Shown one piece after another: positions 62,566-64,000 of a stretch of 64,000 nt of DNA. A model generated the notes under the pieces. The model was not told the DNA's origin. It was given only the letters and a program-made list of their open reading frames with translations, and did not search any database. The stretch spans positions 372,001-436,000 of the forward strand of contig CAWBUL010000006.1 of NCBI GenBank assembly GCA_963791885.1, written 5' to 3'. The first letter of the stretch is position 1; every line of letters starts with the position of its first letter. The translations under genes were made by a program, and so were the position numbers. Source of the stretch: CAVSUZ01 sp963791885. GTDB taxonomy: Bacteria > Pseudomonadota > Alphaproteobacteria > Acetobacterales > Acetobacteraceae.

Positions 62566-64000
62566 ATGACGAAGTACGATATAAAAGCTCTCACAATAAA
62601 TGGTGGAATGAAATTTGAACTGGCTCGATCATCCGCCTTTGGCTTGAGCCGGGCCGTGCTCCCTTACCCGGAGTGGGCACTCGATATGCACCCTGGAGTT
62701 AGTCTCCTAAAGCTTCTTGTTGAGAACGACTCGGCAGAAGTACGCGACGGATCAGTTATCGTAGATCATTCGACAGTAGCATGTATGGCGCCGAGCGAGA
62801 TGGCAGTAATTGGCCTGCCCCCGATGTGTCCATACTCCCTTCACCTTCAGTCTAGCGGTGCAGTAGCAGACCCACAGTTTGGAATTCGTTCTTCCTGGAT
62901 TTCTGAAGGTGGCGATACGGTCGCTGGATTAACTCGAGCGGGATGCCAGATCAAAAGTGTAGTCGAGCAGTTCACCCTTCCTGAGCCGCTCTTCTCATTA
63001 TTGAACGAAATAGATCGCCTAAATGGGCTAGGCCCCCTGTCGGGGGACAACCGCTCGATCGATGAACGAATGATCCAGTTCGATCGCGTCAAACTTGCCT
63101 TGGCGAATGCAACTGGGGACATAAAATCGGATTCGTACCTCGCAAGTATCACCATCCACCACGCAACCGGGATTGCCGTAGAGCCTAGCGAGGGAGCAGC
63201 TGACCGCTTCCATCCCGTGCTGTATGGGAATATGCGGGGTTCTCCGCCATCTGAAGAAAACGAGGAGGTTCAGGTTGTTCGCCAACCCCGCCTGCCTACC
63301 GAGCACGCGCTGAAGTTTAAATCGGTTCTCTTCCCCCGCCAGGGAGCCAGAAGCCATTACCGCCTTACCGATGGTGTATATGCAGTGGTCGATGAGCCGG
63401 TCGAAGCAGCGATCCGGGTTATCGAGCGCGTCAATGCGTCAGATGAAGAGACGAGAGCGGCGTTTCGGGCGAACCCGAGATCTTTCCTGAACGAGGAGAT
63501 CGAAAAAGCTGGCGGGGCAGGCGACATTCTGTGCGAAAGCACCATCCTGCGCGAGGCCATGGACTATGGCGAGCGGGTGCTCGGCGTCCAGGAGTGGAAT
63601 GGCGTCCATCTGTCGTTCAAGATACCCGTTTATTACAAGTGGTTCCCCGATGACGAGGGAAATGTCGAAACCTACACCCTGGACATTCCGGGCAGCCAGC
63701 AGCCCTTGTTTGTTCGACCAGACCAAGTTTCTAAGTTACGAGACACCATCGACAATGCCCTTGCCGGGGGTCGTAAGGATATCAGCTTCGATGGTAAGAC
63801 ATTCCCCCTAAGCTCGGAGCTTGTGGATACCGTCAACAAGCTTGTAGGACACGTCTCACCACAGATCACGGCGGCAAAGCCCAAAAAGGCTGAAAACACT
63901 TCCGGCAAACTTCTAGTCCTACGGGCTGCGGCGAACGAGGAGGACCTTATCTTCAATGCAAGTCTACGGGATCCATCGGGCACCCTGGCGCAGTCGCTCG
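62566..64000 (+). CDS. zorD: ZorD, SNF2-type helicase/nuclease of type I Zorya (N-terminal part; runs off window)
   Basis: Open from ATG 62566 (gatgaggcaaaagca before it) to the window end, 478 codons with no stop. The visible part is the N-terminal regulatory region seen before the SNF2 helicase core: LPEPLFSLLNEIDRLNGLG, FKSVLFPRQGARSHYRLTDG, RVIERVNASDEETRAAF, WNGVHLSFKIPVYYKWFPDD. The helicase and nuclease motifs would lie past 64000, so the assignment rests on this region plus position after zorC. ZorD degrades phage DNA in characterised type I systems. Confidence 0.8.
   Translation, partial: MTKYDIKALTINGGMKFELARSSAFGLSRAVLPYPEWALDMHPGVSLLKLLVENDSAEVRDGSVIVDHSTVACMAPSEMAVIGLPPMCPYSLHLQSSGAVADPQFGIRSSWISEGGDTVAGLTRAGCQIKSVVEQFTLPEPLFSLLNEIDRLNGLGPLSGDNRSIDERMIQFDRVKLALANATGDIKSDSYLASITIHHATGIAVEPSEGAADRFHPVLYGNMRGSPPSEENEEVQVVRQPRLPTEHALKFKSVLFPRQGARSHYRLTDGVYAVVDEPVEAAIRVIERVNASDEETRAAFRANPRSFLNEEIEKAGGAGDILCESTILREAMDYGERVLGVQEWNGVHLSFKIPVYYKWFPDDEGNVETYTLDIPGSQQPLFVRPDQVSKLRDTIDNALAGGRKDISFDGKTFPLSSELVDTVNKLVGHVSPQITAAKPKKAENTSGKLLVLRAAANEEDLIFNASLRDPSGTLAQSL

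Overview
The window is GC-rich DNA from a Gram-negative bacterium, most likely an alphaproteobacterium. Acetobacteraceae or another Rhodospirillales lineage is my guess, from the metal-island gene content and TGAT-N4-ATCA (FNR/FixK-type) boxes; no rRNA or housekeeping marker fixes it. It reads as an accessory genomic island. Metal and arsenic resistance modules, redox genes and a phage-defence locus sit among many broken genes, IS remnants and rearrangement junctions.

Region by region. 0-3.8 kb: a 5'-truncated, frameshifted moaA, then a decayed phosphate transporter (pstS, pstC, pstA, no pstB). 4.1-10.4 kb: an arsenic module with an FAD disulfide reductase-like enzyme, a TauE/SafE permease remnant between two arsR copies (one a fragment), and the tight operon arsR-arsC fusion / GAPDH / arsJ. 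10.7-12.8 kb: remnants of an arylsulfatase, xthA and ccdA. 13.0-20.4 kb: metal efflux with dmeRF, ynfA, merR/zntA-like ATPase and copA-like ATPase, plus a uspA::MFS junction. 20.4-24.3 kb: small secreted or membrane peptides behind FNR-like boxes, a methyltransferase, a DUF4396 protein and a SCO1-like protein lacking copper ligands. 24.0-26.4 kb: an IS66 remnant, a 132-bp TPR repeat array and an orphan OmpR-type regulator.

26.5-34.6 kb: the most coherent block. A minus-strand operon reads FMN-binding protein, ApbE flavin transferase, NqrB/RnfD-type membrane domain fused to an FAD/NAD reductase, DedA, cytochrome b561, response regulator, histidine kinase and a small ORF. Beside it lie a LolA-like lipoprotein and two small exported proteins. 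Three copies of an 11-bp-spaced CTTAC-type direct repeat occur upstream of this operon, upstream of the orphan regulator and in the adjacent intergenic region, suggesting one regulon. 35-40.7 kb: a second DedA, a PAP2 phosphatase, another two-component pair and an MFS transporter. 40.8-50.7 kb: an acyl-CoA dehydrogenase-like pseudogene, an IS5 fragment, a SnoaL-like protein, a large cyclase-ATPase-TPR regulator, a DUF1254 protein and tandem AraC regulators. 50.7-57.7 kb: hypothetical genes, a 5' fragment of tRNA-Asp, a DUF2721 protein, a full arylsulfatase and an intact xthA.

58.1 kb to the end: a type I Zorya anti-phage locus, zorA-zorB-zorC-zorD, with zorD running off the window. zorA and zorB each carry one frameshift. 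Frameshifts are common across the window, and a few in-frame nonsense codons are present, so real decay and sequence error both need to be considered.
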